Of a stretch of 34,112 nucleotides of DNA, positions 7,076 to 16,441 are shown piece after piece. The position numbers and the translations under genes are program-made. This stretch comes from CAYTMY01 sp964618075 (GTDB lineage Bacteria > Bacillota > Clostridia > Eubacteriales > Anaerofustaceae): NCBI GenBank assembly GCA_964618075.1, contig CAZTZO010000016.1, positions 1-34,112 of the forward strand, read 5' to 3'. Each line of letters starts with the position of its first letter. The first letter of the stretch is position 1. The notes under the pieces are model-generated. The model saw only the letters and a list, made by a program, of their open reading frames with translations. It was not told the DNA's origin and ran no database searches.

Positions 7076-9010
7076 ATGGAAAAAAATAAGCCATATTATA
7101 TTTCAACGGCTATTGCCTACACCTCGGGAAAGCCTCATATCGGCAATTTGTACGAGATCGTTCTTGCCGATTCGATAGCCCGCTTTGCACGTTTGTACGG
7201 TTGTGAGGTATACTTTCAAACAGGCACCGATGAGCATGGTCAGAAAATCCAATCAAAGGCTCAGCAGGAAGGTATAACACCCAAGGAATTTGTCGATAAA
7301 ACGGCAAAAGAAATAAAGCGCAACTGGGATATAATGAATATCAGCTACGACCGCTTTGTTCGTACGACAGACCCAACACACGAAAAATGCGTACAGAAGA
7401 TATTTAAAAAGCTGCACGAAAAGGGCGATATTTACAAGGGCGAGTATGAGGGAATGTACTGCGAGCCGTGCGAATCGTTCTTTACGAAATCCCAGCTTGT
7501 CGACGGAAGGTGTCCCGACTGCAACAGCGAGGTAAAGTATGCAAGAGAGGAAGCCTACTTTTTCAGGCTTTCAAAATACCAAAAGCAGCTGGAGGAATAC
7601 ATCGAGGAGCATCCCGATTTTATACAGCCCGAAAGCCGCAAAAACGAGATGCTAAACAACTTCATAAAGCCGGGGTTAAAGGATCTGTGCGTATCAAGAA
7701 CTTCCTTTGACTGGGGCATACCCGTCGATTTCGATGAAAAACACGTCATATACGTATGGATAGACGCTTTAAGCAACTATATAACCTTCCTTGGTTACGA
7801 CCCATACTCAGAATGCGCAGAAAACTTCAACAAGTACTGGCCTGCCGACGTTCATCTAATCGGAAAGGATATACTTCGTTTCCACACTATCTACTGGCCT
7901 ATTATGCTCATGGCGTTAGATTTGCCGCTGCCCAAGCAGGTATTCGGTCACCCGTGGCTTTTAATGGGCGAAGGGAAAATGAGCAAGTCAAAGGGCAACG
8001 TGATATATGCCGACGATCTTGTTGAGCTTTTCGGCTGCGATGCCATAAGGTTTTATCTTTTGCACGAAATGCCCTTTATGCAGGACGGAACTATAACCTA
8101 CGAGCTATTGATAGAGAGAATAAACTCAGAGCTTGTCAACATACTCGGCAACCTAGTGAACCGCACCGCTGCTATGACAAATCAGTATTTCGACGGCGTT
8201 ATACCGAAGATGTATTACGACGAGATGTATGATTCGTCCTTAATAAAGCTGGCGAGCGCAACTCCGGGAATAGTATGCGAAAAGATGCAGCAGCTGAAGA
8301 TTTCCGAGGCAATAGACGCAGTATTTGCTCTTCTTCGCCGCTCCAACAAATATATAGACGAAACTCAGCCGTGGGTACTTGCAAGGGACGAAAGCAAAAA
8401 AGCAAGGCTCGGCGGAATACTTTATAACCTTCTGGAATGTATAAGAATAGCAGGCGTATTGTTAAAGCCGTTTTTGCCCGAAACAGCGGATAAAATAGCG
8501 AAAATCCTGAATACGGATTCCTTTGATTTCGATTCGCTTGAGGAATACGCAGCTATTAAACCGAATACAAAGCTAAATAAAGCCACTATACTATTCGAGC
8601 GTATAAAGCCCGGGGAAATAGCCTTAAAAATAGCGTCTAAAAAGCCCGCAGCTAAAAAGCAGGAAGAAAAGAAAACAAACACAGAAGCGATAAGCATAGA
8701 GGATTTTTCAAAGGTATCGCTTAAAACAGGCAAAATACTCTCCTGTGAAAAGCACCCCGACGCAGACAAGCTGCTTGTTTTAAAGGTGGATACGGGAGAA
8801 AAGACGCGCACAATAGTTTCGGGAATAGCGAAGCATTTTACACCGGATGAGCTAATTGGCAAAAACGTAGTCGTGGCGGCAAATTTAAAAAGCGCGAAGA
8901 TAAGAGGCGTATTGAGCGAAGGAATGCTGCTTTTGGCAGAGGACGAAAAAGGTAAGCTTGTATTTATATCTCCCGAAAAGGATATAAAACCAGGCAGTAA
9001 TATACGATAA
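7076..9010 (+). CDS. metG: Methionyl-tRNA synthetase
   Basis: A 644-residue class I aminoacyl-tRNA synthetase that charges tRNA-Met. The HIGH-type motif HIGN is at 21-24, the zinc knuckle cysteines are C129, C132, C146 and C149, and KMSKS is at 301-305. The anticodon-binding helical domain follows (WVLARDE region). The C-terminal 110 residues form an EMAP-II/Trbp-like tRNA-binding domain (DFSKVSLKTGKILSCEKHPDADKL) that also mediates dimerisation. A Lys/Glu-rich linker near residues 520-540 joins the two parts. AGGAGG sits directly after the terminator T-run of the T-box leader, so translation starts at ATG 7076. Confidence 0.97.
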   Translation: MEKNKPYYISTAIAYTSGKPHIGNLYEIVLADSIARFARLYGCEVYFQTGTDEHGQKIQSKAQQEGITPKEFVDKTAKEIKRNWDIMNISYDRFVRTTDPTHEKCVQKIFKKLHEKGDIYKGEYEGMYCEPCESFFTKSQLVDGRCPDCNSEVKYAREEAYFFRLSKYQKQLEEYIEEHPDFIQPESRKNEMLNNFIKPGLKDLCVSRTSFDWGIPVDFDEKHVIYVWIDALSNYITFLGYDPYSECAENFNKYWPADVHLIGKDILRFHTIYWPIMLMALDLPLPKQVFGHPWLLMGEGKMSKSKGNVIYADDLVELFGCDAIRFYLLHEMPFMQDGTITYELLIERINSELVNILGNLVNRTAAMTNQYFDGVIPKMYYDEMYDSSLIKLASATPGIVCEKMQQLKISEAIDAVFALLRRSNKYIDETQPWVLARDESKKARLGGILYNLLECIRIAGVLLKPFLPETADKIAKILNTDSFDFDSLEEYAAIKPNTKLNKATILFERIKPGEIALKIASKKPAAKKQEEKKTNTEAISIEDFSKVSLKTGKILSCEKHPDADKLLVLKVDTGEKTRTIVSGIAKHFTPDELIGKNVVVAANLKSAKIRGVLSEGMLLLAEDEKGKLVFISPEKDIKPGSNIR

Positions 9011-9040
9011 TATAATAATTTAAAAGGAAGAACATATTTT

Positions 9041-10279
9041 ATGAGCATTCAAATGGTAGCCGATCACGCTGTCCGCCCCCTTGAGGACGACGTAATATTC
9101 GGCATAGCGGCAAGAGCGGCTGTGGCTGAAGAAAAAATAGGCAGAGAGAACGTAGTAAATTCAACAATAGGAAGCCTCTTAGAGGACGACGGAAGGCTTG
9201 TGGCGTTCAAAAGCGTGTACGACGAGCTTAAAGCGTTGGACGACGTAAAGATAGCGAACTATGCGGGAATTGCGGGAATACCGGAATTTCTCGATTCGGT
9301 TATAACAGACTGCTTCGGCAAATACACTCCCAAGGAATATATCAAGGCGGTTGCAACTCCAGGAGGCAGCGGCGCTATACGTCATGCGGTTTACGATTAT
9401 ACCGACATGGGCGGAAACGTGCTCACAAGCGACTGGTATTGGGAGCCTTATAAGACGATATGCGATGAATACGACAGAGTGTTCAATACATACACCTTGT
9501 TTGACGAAAACGGAAACTTCAACCATGCTTCTTTTCAAGAAACTGTAAACAGGCTTTTAAATGAACAAAACAGACTCGTCATTATCATAAATACTCCGGC
9601 ACACAACCCCACGGGCTTTACTGTATCCGATGACGACTGGGATAAAATACTTTTGTTTTTAAAAGACAAGGCGAAGGATAAAGACAAAAGAATAGTTATA
9701 CTTTGCGATGTGGCATATATCGACTTTGCGGGAGAGGACAAGAGAAGCTTTTTTACAAAGTTTTCGCTTCTTCCCGAAAACCTTCTTATACTTGTAGCAT
9801 ATTCCGCTTCGAAAAGCTACACCATGTACGGGCTTAGAAACGGCGCAATATTGTGCGTAACGCAAAATGAGGATATCGCCACGGAATTTATGGCTTCCTG
9901 TATGCATTCAAACAGGGGAAGCTGGTCAAACGGAACAAGAGGCGCAATGCAGACCTTTGTGAATATCAACAGCGATAAAAAGAAAAGAGAACGCTTCGAT
10001 GAGGAAAGAGCGCATTATGCACTTCTTTTAAAAAAGCGCGCCGACGCCTTTATGAAGGGCTGTAAGGAGTGCGGCTTAAATACGACCAATTATTGCGGAG
10101 GCTTCTTTGTGAGCGTCCCCACCTCAAAGACAAACGAGCTGTGCGAAAAGCTCATAGAGTCCGACATATATACAGTACCCTTGAGAAAGGGCATAAGGCT
10201 TGCTTTATGCGCTATAAGCGAAGAAAAAGCGGCAAGAATACCCGCTATAATAAAAAAATCGCTTGAAGAGGTTGAATAA
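9041..10279 (+). CDS. Class I aminotransferase (aromatic/aspartate type)
   Basis: A 412-residue fold-type I PLP aminotransferase. Visible features are the glycine-rich PLP phosphate loop TPGGSGA near residue 106, NTPAHNPTG (substrate/cofactor Asn near 185), LCDVAYIDF (the Asp and Tyr that contact PLP) and the Schiff-base lysine K258 in YSASKSY, with RNGAILC after it. The length and motifs fit the AspC/TyrB branch, which moves amino groups between aspartate or aromatic amino acids and 2-oxoglutarate. It begins 30 bp after metG, so it may share the T-box-controlled transcript. The exact substrate cannot be told. Confidence 0.9.
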   Translation: MSIQMVADHAVRPLEDDVIFGIAARAAVAEEKIGRENVVNSTIGSLLEDDGRLVAFKSVYDELKALDDVKIANYAGIAGIPEFLDSVITDCFGKYTPKEYIKAVATPGGSGAIRHAVYDYTDMGGNVLTSDWYWEPYKTICDEYDRVFNTYTLFDENGNFNHASFQETVNRLLNEQNRLVIIINTPAHNPTGFTVSDDDWDKILLFLKDKAKDKDKRIVILCDVAYIDFAGEDKRSFFTKFSLLPENLLILVAYSASKSYTMYGLRNGAILCVTQNEDIATEFMASCMHSNRGSWSNGTRGAMQTFVNINSDKKKRERFDEERAHYALLLKKRADAFMKGCKECGLNTTNYCGGFFVSVPTSKTNELCEKLIESDIYTVPLRKGIRLALCAISEEKAARIPAIIKKSLEEVE

Positions 10280-10300
10280 TTGAATAATATAAGGTAAAAT

Positions 10301-10846
10301 TTGATTATGAACAGAGGATCACATCGCAACAGACCGGCACGCATTATTTTGGCAATCATATTAGTTCTGATCCTGCTGGGCTCCGCAGGCCTTGCGGTTA
10401 ATTATTATTGCCCCGATGTGTTTTCAAACGGCTTTAACATTTCCAAGCTGGACATTTCGAAGATAACCTTTTCAGACTTCAAGAGCGTTATCAACAAAAC
10501 AAAGGTGGTTTTCCCTTCCAATGCTCAAACTATAATGGTTTATCCGGGAGAGGAGTATACCTTTGATTTAAAGGTGACCACAGAAAAGCTCTTCGGCGGC
10601 ACCTCCACCGGAGAATTGACGGATACGCATAACGTAAACATGTTTTTCTCGGACACAAACATAGTCACGAGAACGAGCTATAATACCATAAAGCTGAGCG
10701 ACAGTGTAAAAACGGGAGTTTTCTTTACCGTAACAATAAAATATCAGGATCAAAGCACCATATACTCGCTTTGCACCGAGGCTAAGCCTGCCGAAACAAA
10801 AACGACACAGACAACACAAACTACACAAACGAATCAATCGCCTTAA
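10301..10846 (+). CDS. Membrane-anchored extracellular protein of unknown function
   Basis: About 180 residues, not recognised. A basic start (RGSHRNRPAR) is followed by one hydrophobic helix (about residues 15-33), giving a type II signal anchor with the rest outside the cell. The exported part looks beta-rich, and the C terminus is a Thr/Gln low-complexity tail ending TQTTQTTQTNQSP. AAGG lies 6 bases before TTG at 10301 and 12 bases before ATG at 10307, so the TTG start is slightly favoured. It follows the aminotransferase by 21 bp and ends before a hairpin, so it closes the metG transcription unit. Confidence 0.75.
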   Translation: MIMNRGSHRNRPARIILAIILVLILLGSAGLAVNYYCPDVFSNGFNISKLDISKITFSDFKSVINKTKVVFPSNAQTIMVYPGEEYTFDLKVTTEKLFGGTSTGELTDTHNVNMFFSDTNIVTRTSYNTIKLSDSVKTGVFFTVTIKYQDQSTIYSLCTEAKPAETKTTQTTQTTQTNQSP

Positions 10847-10902
10847 TTAGCTTGTAATATTGATTATTTAAGGCTCATATATTGATTAGCAAACAAAAAT
10901 AT

Positions 10903-10932
10903 AAACGCCCTCTTTTTTTAAGAGGGCGTTTG
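10903..10932. terminator. Hairpin terminator between convergent genes
   Basis: A 12-bp stem (AAACGCCCTCTT with AAGAGGGCGTTT) has a short T-rich loop. It sits between the convergent anchored-protein gene and acsB. On the minus strand it is followed by a T-rich stretch, so it can end the acs operon; on the plus strand only T-poor sequence follows. Confidence 0.8.
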
Positions 10933-10973
10933 TTCTGTTCTAACTATACGAGCTGTGCTTTTTCAAGCAATGG

Positions 10974-13106
10974 CTACATTATCTCTTCCATTCCGAGTGC
11001 GGGATGTTTTTTATCCTGCAGGAATTTAAGAACCGCTTCGCTTTCCGTTGCGATTGTTTCATCACATATCATATCGGTGAAGTTGTCGATTCCGAGAAGC
11101 TCCTTGGCAGTCTTATTGAGTCTGGGAGCTACGTCGTCCTTTAATTCCTTAGGCATCCATACTATTCTTTCAATTCCGCCTTCAGCGCTCATGAACTTCT
11201 TTGAAGCTATGAAATGTCTGCCGTGACCCATGAAGCCCGGAGTCTGTACGCCGCCGCCGGTCATACTTGCAAGCTCACCGAAGGTCATTCCGACAGGCGT
11301 TATGCCCTGGAACTCACGGTTGACTACTACAACGCCCTTTGCTTCCGGCATGATACCGCATATGCATTCGAAGCAGCCGCAGCTTGTCATCGGGTCTGTA
11401 AGGATTGAGTAAAGGGATACGTTCGTAAGAGCGCCGTGCGAAGCGTCTGCTACAGCATCGTTGACCGTTTTGTAAATACCCTTTTTCTCGTCAATGCAGT
11501 CTGTTTTGGCAATAGGCTGGTTCGGGCCCTCGGGTGAAAGCTCCTTGCCTGCTTTTGCGTCAAGCCAGGATACCGCGCCGCAAAGACCAAGTCTTTCAGG
11601 CGTGACAACGCATACGTGGCTGGGTGCGAAGGACTGGCAGAGTATGCAGGTGTAGAAGGTGTCTACCGATTCATCCGTCATGGACGCAAGACGTTCGTCT
11701 CTGGCGTCATATTTGGGCATTGCTACCTTTTCGAGAAGCTCTTTTACCTTATCTTCGTCAGTTACGAGCGTGATTTGGCACTTATCGACAACATTGCCGA
11801 ATTCTTCCATAAGCATCGTGTATATGACTTTACCGAGATCCTTTAATCTTAAGCCGGCTTCATATGCCGTCTTGGATATTCTGATTCGGAATATATTTCT
11901 CTGTCCCGTATGCATAACGCCTTCTATGCAGTTGAGCCATCCGTGTATTTTACGCTCAAGAACAGGCTCGAAGTCCTCCTGCATTTTCTTGCCGTATACT
12001 TCGACTATCGTAGCAAGGGGCAAAAATACGGGTGCTTCGCCGTCGATATCCGGTCCGACAATGGTAATTTTTTCATCCTGGATGCTTTTTTCATCTCTCA
12101 TTAAGAGAAGCTCGCAGGTGGGTACCTTTTCGCCGTTTACTTCGAGGTGCATATCGGCTTTTCTTATGATCTCGCCTTCAAATGCCGCAGCGTAGGCAAC
12201 AGGTATGTCTATCTGTGTATGCTTGATCTTTATATTTCTGAGTTCAAGTGATTTTTTGACTGTCTGTGTATGGTCAAGCTCGGTTTCGAGTGCTCCGGGT
12301 ACTTGATTGTCGGCAAGGTCGATATCCACTATTACGGGGAAGCCGAGGGCTATTGCGCCTGCGCCGGCAGATACGACTACGTTGTCTATTGCGCCGAAGG
12401 TGTTAACAAAGGCAGGTACTCTCTCTTTTGTATAAGCAAGAAGTCCTGCAAGGTCTCCGCCCTGAATACCGCCGAAGATAAGTGCCGCTCTGACTGCAAC
12501 CGTTACAACGTGTATAACAGCCGTTACGTCGTGTCCGAGAGGAACAACTCTGTAGTCAAGTCCCATCTTTACTCCGCCCTGTGCGCACTGATCAATAACG
12601 TCGCCTACGAGGAAGGAAAGAAGTCCCTTGCTCTGGTAATCCTTAACGACGTTTACTACGTCTTCGGGGTTATCAGCTTTGCCGAGTACAACGGCAACAC
12701 CGGGGATATCGCCCGTTACGAGGGGCACGCCGAGTGAACGGATAAAGGGGTCAGGCACAAAGCCGATTCCGCCTTCGTTTTCATACGGTTTGTCACTCTG
12801 TACATATTTCAGTGCTTCGATTATTTCCGCTCCGACTGCCGTAGCAAGTCCCGCGTTGAGTGCTTCGCCTAAATCTTCCTTGTGAGAAATGAGGCTTTTA
12901 AGTACGCCGACGCATGCAGGCAGATCGCCCAGCTTTTCGACTTTTACACCTGTTGCTGCGAAGATGGTCGGTAAAAAGTATGCGGTATCGGGCATCGCCA
13001 CTTTTTTGTCTTCGCCGTACTTTGCTATAGCGTCATTGACTGCGCCCTCCGTTAAACCGGCAACAGCATCGCTTCCGCCATAGATCAGATCTGTTAATAC
13101 GCTCAT
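10974..13106 (-). CDS. acsB: Acetyl-CoA synthase (CODH/ACS complex beta subunit)
   Basis: A 710-residue ACS that joins a methyl group from the corrinoid protein, CO and CoA into acetyl-CoA at the nickel-containing A-cluster. The [4Fe-4S] ligands are C487, C490, C499 and C509; their spacing (3, 9, 10) is the same as C506/509/518/528 of the Moorella enzyme. The CGC motif C576-G577-C578 matches Moorella C595-G-C597, which binds the two nickel sites. The N-terminal domain that forms the CO tunnel and binds CODH is present and near full length. AGGAGG precedes the ATG. It is the last gene of the cooC-acsD-acsC-acsE-acsB operon; no CODH subunit (acsA/cooS) is beside it. Confidence 0.97.
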   Translation of the reverse strand: MSVLTDLIYGGSDAVAGLTEGAVNDAIAKYGEDKKVAMPDTAYFLPTIFAATGVKVEKLGDLPACVGVLKSLISHKEDLGEALNAGLATAVGAEIIEALKYVQSDKPYENEGGIGFVPDPFIRSLGVPLVTGDIPGVAVVLGKADNPEDVVNVVKDYQSKGLLSFLVGDVIDQCAQGGVKMGLDYRVVPLGHDVTAVIHVVTVAVRAALIFGGIQGGDLAGLLAYTKERVPAFVNTFGAIDNVVVSAGAGAIALGFPVIVDIDLADNQVPGALETELDHTQTVKKSLELRNIKIKHTQIDIPVAYAAAFEGEIIRKADMHLEVNGEKVPTCELLLMRDEKSIQDEKITIVGPDIDGEAPVFLPLATIVEVYGKKMQEDFEPVLERKIHGWLNCIEGVMHTGQRNIFRIRISKTAYEAGLRLKDLGKVIYTMLMEEFGNVVDKCQITLVTDEDKVKELLEKVAMPKYDARDERLASMTDESVDTFYTCILCQSFAPSHVCVVTPERLGLCGAVSWLDAKAGKELSPEGPNQPIAKTDCIDEKKGIYKTVNDAVADASHGALTNVSLYSILTDPMTSCGCFECICGIMPEAKGVVVVNREFQGITPVGMTFGELASMTGGGVQTPGFMGHGRHFIASKKFMSAEGGIERIVWMPKELKDDVAPRLNKTAKELLGIDNFTDMICDETIATESEAVLKFLQDKKHPALGMEEIM

Positions 13107-13191
13107 GTTTTCCTCCTGTTATTTGATTTTACTTTAAGGCTTTAAAGCGTTGAATGATTTGCTTTTAAGCCAATATTCAGTCTATTTTTTT

Positions 13192-13214
13192 GCCGGGGAG
13201 AGTTTCCCCCCGGC
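13192..13214 (-). other. GC-rich stem-loop in the acsE-acsB spacer
   Basis: GCCGGGG (13192-13198) pairs with CCCCGGC (13208-13214). On the minus-strand mRNA the stem can be lengthened by T6 before it and A7 after it. No T-run follows in the direction of transcription, so this is not a standard terminator. It may be an mRNA-processing or 3'-stabilising element that sets acsB apart from the upstream genes. Confidence 0.6.
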
Positions 13215-13222
13215 TTAAAAAA

Positions 13223-14008
13223 TTACAGCTCAAGGAATGAATCGGCATACAATACGTTATTGAGTATTATATCGCACGATTTAATGGTTTCCATAAGTCT
13301 TAAATCGTTGGGGTTGACTATAGCGGAGGTAAATCCGTTTGCCATCGCCATAGCGACTGTCGTTGCGTCAAGTATGGGACGAAGAGTCTTGGGCATACCG
13401 TTTGATACGTTTGACAATCCGCCTGTTGAATTAAGACCCATATCGCTCAAGTCCTTTATGAATCTTAAAACGTCCATCTGCTTATCCTGCATTCCCTTTA
13501 TGACGAGGAAGAGAGGATCAAACCACATATCCGTCGGCTCCATACCGTGCTCCATACCTCTTTCGAGCATGAGCTGGCAGTAATTCATACGTTCTTCGTT
13601 GTTTGCCGCAATGCCTTCGCCGTTGCAAAGCGCTATAACTATGGCGTCGTTTGCCGCTGCAAGGTCGATGTTCGCAATTCTTCCCGATGCGTCTGCGGAG
13701 TTTACGATAGGCTTGCCCTTTGCTCTGTTGTATACGGAAATACCGGCTTCGATAGCCTTCTGATTTGACGTATCCAGAGCGAGGGGAACGTTGTCAAATT
13801 CCTTTTGAATAAGCTGTACAGCCCATTTCATAAGGTCTTCGCCGTCACGTTCGGCAGGTCCGATGTTTACGTCTAAGTAAACGGCGCCTGCGTCAAGCTG
13901 CTGCTTGGCTCTTGCGATAATCGGTTCGGGGTCTCTTTCGTTGAAGGCCTTGTTTACTGCGGGAGCAGTCGTTGAAAGCCTTTCACCTATGGTGATAAAT
14001 GTGCCCAT
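13223..14008 (-). CDS. acsE: Methyltetrahydrofolate:corrinoid/iron-sulfur protein methyltransferase
   Basis: A 261-residue pterin-binding TIM-barrel methyltransferase (AcsE, MeTr) that moves the methyl group of 5-methyltetrahydrofolate to cob(I)amide on AcsCD. The length nearly equals the Moorella enzyme (262). The pterin-binding motifs LDVNIGP (near residue 46), LALDTSN (near 77) and GLSNVSNGMPK (near 195, with the Asn that assists methyl transfer) are visible. AAGGAG precedes the ATG. It lies 31 bp after acsC and 116 bp before acsB. Confidence 0.95.
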   Translation of the reverse strand: MGTFITIGERLSTTAPAVNKAFNERDPEPIIARAKQQLDAGAVYLDVNIGPAERDGEDLMKWAVQLIQKEFDNVPLALDTSNQKAIEAGISVYNRAKGKPIVNSADASGRIANIDLAAANDAIVIALCNGEGIAANNEERMNYCQLMLERGMEHGMEPTDMWFDPLFLVIKGMQDKQMDVLRFIKDLSDMGLNSTGGLSNVSNGMPKTLRPILDATTVAMAMANGFTSAIVNPNDLRLMETIKSCDIILNNVLYADSFLEL

Positions 14009-14039
14009 TTTTGTTCTCCTTCTGATGATTTATATTATT

Positions 14040-15383
14040 TTAAAGATCTTTGAAGAATTTAACAGCCTGAAGCGCTTCGTTCGGTCCGACGAGTATTTCC
14101 CAGCCGGGCAGCTTCTCTTCAAGCTCGCCCTTGAGCACGGCGACCTTTCCGGGAAGTACGAGTTTTCTGGATTTGATCTTGTCTTCGATACCGTTTTCCT
14201 GGAAGAACTTGGAAATTGTTCCTGCGGAGAATTTGCCTGCCGCCCAGGAGGTAAGTACGGAATATCCGCCTGCGTCCGAAACGATAAGGTTGATGGGAAC
14301 TCCGCTTCTTTCCATTTCGCCGGAAATGACGAAGTATGAAAGTGCAAAGTCAACTGTAACCGCGCATATTGAGTTCTCGTCGGCACCGTTGAGCGGGTAA
14401 ATACCCGGTGTGACTCTCATGGGCTTCTGAGGATCTGTGTATACGTTCTGGCGCAGTCCGTAAAGTGAAAGTGCGGCTGCGTAGTCCATGTTTTCCATAA
14501 CGATTATTGAGCCGTATTTAAGAGTAAATACGGAAGCGAGTGCGCTCTGAAGATAATCGTCTCCGTTTGCAATTCTTTCGAGGTTGACTATTGAAGGATA
14601 ACCGAAGGTTCTGTTTGCATCCTTAAGTGCGCTGCGTCTGATCTGTACGGCGTTTGAGAAGGTGTCCTTTATGGACTGGATACCGCAGTCAAGCACGAGG
14701 TTTTTGTTTCCGAGACCTTCAAGCTTTGCAGTCACATCGTACAATTCGTCTAAGCTTGCGCCCTTTACGCCGAGAACAACGCCGTATTGCTTGGCTATCT
14801 CGTTCATTGCCTCTGCATTTGCATTTGTTGCGCCTAAAAGTATGGGCTTGGTGTCCTTTACTATATCAAGAGCTTTCTTTGCAACGTCGGGGTTTTCGCA
14901 GCTTATGATAAGCGCTCTGTTCGCCGCCTTTGCTTTGTTTACGAGCTCGATGAATTTGGCTTCGTCTTTTCCCTCAACGTAGTTTACATATATTACTTCG
15001 ACAAACATTCTTTCGCCGATACGGTCGTAGTCTATCTTTGCGATATTTTCGAATACGGCGTTATTGTGTGCATCGTCTGCGGCGTTGCATACGCTTACCG
15101 CATAAATGTTTTTGCTTACGAATGTCTTTTCATGTCTGAAAAGCACCGTTTCTCCGCCGAGCGTGTGTTCGTTGTCGCCCGTGCCGAATTTGATTGTTTT
15201 CATCGGAGGCGCAGTCGCTTCCGCCATTTGATTCTTTACTTCGTCTGAAAGATGCGGGCAGCTTTCGAGCTTCATTGCGCCCTGAGCGACTTTCATTGCA
15301 AAGGCCATGCAAGTCGGGCAGCCGCAGTCTTTGCAGTTTGTTTTCGGTGTGATCTTAAAAATATCTATTCCTGTAAGTGCCAT
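14040..15383 (-). CDS. acsC: Corrinoid/iron-sulfur protein large subunit
   Basis: A 447-residue large subunit of the CFeSP, the B12-dependent methyl carrier between AcsE and AcsB. The N-terminal [4Fe-4S] cluster ligands C17, C20, C25 and C42 (TNCKDCGCPTC and SCPHL) match the clostridial family positions. A TIM-barrel middle follows, then a C-terminal Rossmann-like corrinoid-binding domain (NLIVSDAGGYSVLTSWAAGK). The length equals that of known AcsC. AGGAGG precedes the ATG. It starts 13 bp after acsD, which encodes its partner subunit. Confidence 0.96.
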   Translation of the reverse strand: MALTGIDIFKITPKTNCKDCGCPTCMAFAMKVAQGAMKLESCPHLSDEVKNQMAEATAPPMKTIKFGTGDNEHTLGGETVLFRHEKTFVSKNIYAVSVCNAADDAHNNAVFENIAKIDYDRIGERMFVEVIYVNYVEGKDEAKFIELVNKAKAANRALIISCENPDVAKKALDIVKDTKPILLGATNANAEAMNEIAKQYGVVLGVKGASLDELYDVTAKLEGLGNKNLVLDCGIQSIKDTFSNAVQIRRSALKDANRTFGYPSIVNLERIANGDDYLQSALASVFTLKYGSIIVMENMDYAAALSLYGLRQNVYTDPQKPMRVTPGIYPLNGADENSICAVTVDFALSYFVISGEMERSGVPINLIVSDAGGYSVLTSWAAGKFSAGTISKFFQENGIEDKIKSRKLVLPGKVAVLKGELEEKLPGWEILVGPNEALQAVKFFKDL

Positions 15384-15396
15384 CGTCTGCTTCCTC

Positions 15397-16338
15397 CTAT
15401 GAAAGTTCCTTTATCATTTTTGCTATCGTTTTGATAGAATCGGGATGTCTGAGTATGACCGCGTTGCTTCCGGCAGCAAGACATGCAGCAGCCGTAACGA
15501 CTTCCATCGTGACCGCGCGTTTTTCTCTTTCTCCCCATTCGGGCATATCGCTTTGAGCCATAACGGCTTCCTTTACCGTCCATGTTTCAAAGGATACCGG
15601 CGTGATAACAGGCATCTGGAGCATACCGTCGTTCTGTCCGAGTGCGGCGGCTTTTACTCTGTCGAAGGTTGATACGACGTATTCAAAGCCGTATCCGGCA
15701 GCTGCGCTGCCTATATTCATGACGATGTTGTCCTTACTTACTCCGAGCTGTGTAAGCAGTACGTTGAGCTGTTTTGCAAGGTTGATGTCAACAGCGGATT
15801 CGGCGCCGACCTTCTGTGCGTAAGCAAGACCTACAGCAGCTCCGACTCCCTTGTAGTTTTCTTCTCTTGCGGACATGAACAGTACGTTCTTGCCCTGGAG
15901 CGCGTCAGCTATCTTTTCAAAGAGCGTAGCGTCCTTTTCTGTATTTTTGCAGCCTGCCACCACTAAGGGCTTGGTTATAACAGAGGCTACTTCCTTTGCG
16001 AGCGCGACGCAGTCTTCAACAGACTTGTTTTCGCCGTTGGGGTCCGCTCCTTCAAATCTTAAGCACACGAAATCGGCGTCCTCTATCGAATCGGCTTTCT
16101 TTGCTATTTCCGCTACGCTGTTTAATCCGGCATAGAAGTCTTTAAGACCGTCGAAAATTTCTTCCGCTTCCATATCGGATACTTCAACACCGATTTTCGG
16201 AGCATTTTCACACTGAGCGTCAAACGAATAAAAAGCAAAGCTCTTTTCTCCGCCGAGCACGATCTTCTTCTCACCGGCGCCTATTTCAACAGTGCCGATA
16301 GTGCCGTTGAATTTTTGTGGCGTCTTTGTAAAAGGCAT
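15397..16338 (-). CDS. acsD: Corrinoid/iron-sulfur protein small subunit
   Basis: A 313-residue TIM-barrel protein, the small subunit of the CFeSP (AcsD/CdhD). It pairs with AcsC and helps hold the corrinoid. The N-terminal FNGTIGTVEIGAG and LGGEKSFAF, the DADFVCLRFEGADPNG block and the late VSTFDRVKAAALGQNDGML segment are typical. It is about 10 residues shorter than the Moorella protein. GGGAGG precedes the ATG. It sits between cooC (103-bp gap) and acsC (13-bp gap). Confidence 0.94.
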   Translation of the reverse strand: MPFTKTPQKFNGTIGTVEIGAGEKKIVLGGEKSFAFYSFDAQCENAPKIGVEVSDMEAEEIFDGLKDFYAGLNSVAEIAKKADSIEDADFVCLRFEGADPNGENKSVEDCVALAKEVASVITKPLVVAGCKNTEKDATLFEKIADALQGKNVLFMSAREENYKGVGAAVGLAYAQKVGAESAVDINLAKQLNVLLTQLGVSKDNIVMNIGSAAAGYGFEYVVSTFDRVKAAALGQNDGMLQMPVITPVSFETWTVKEAVMAQSDMPEWGEREKRAVTMEVVTAAACLAAGSNAVILRHPDSIKTIAKMIKELS

Positions 16339-16441
16339 TTGTGGTTCCTCCCTAGTAAAAAATATTATTTTATTTATTATAACAAGCTGTTGGTTCGTAT
16401 TATCTCAGGCCGTCTTATATTTGAATGTGTGTCAACCGATT

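Noticed and set aside
6951..7178. 75-aa plus-strand open frame over the T-box and the start of metG
   Set aside because: It runs through conserved T-box structure and overlaps metG in another frame.
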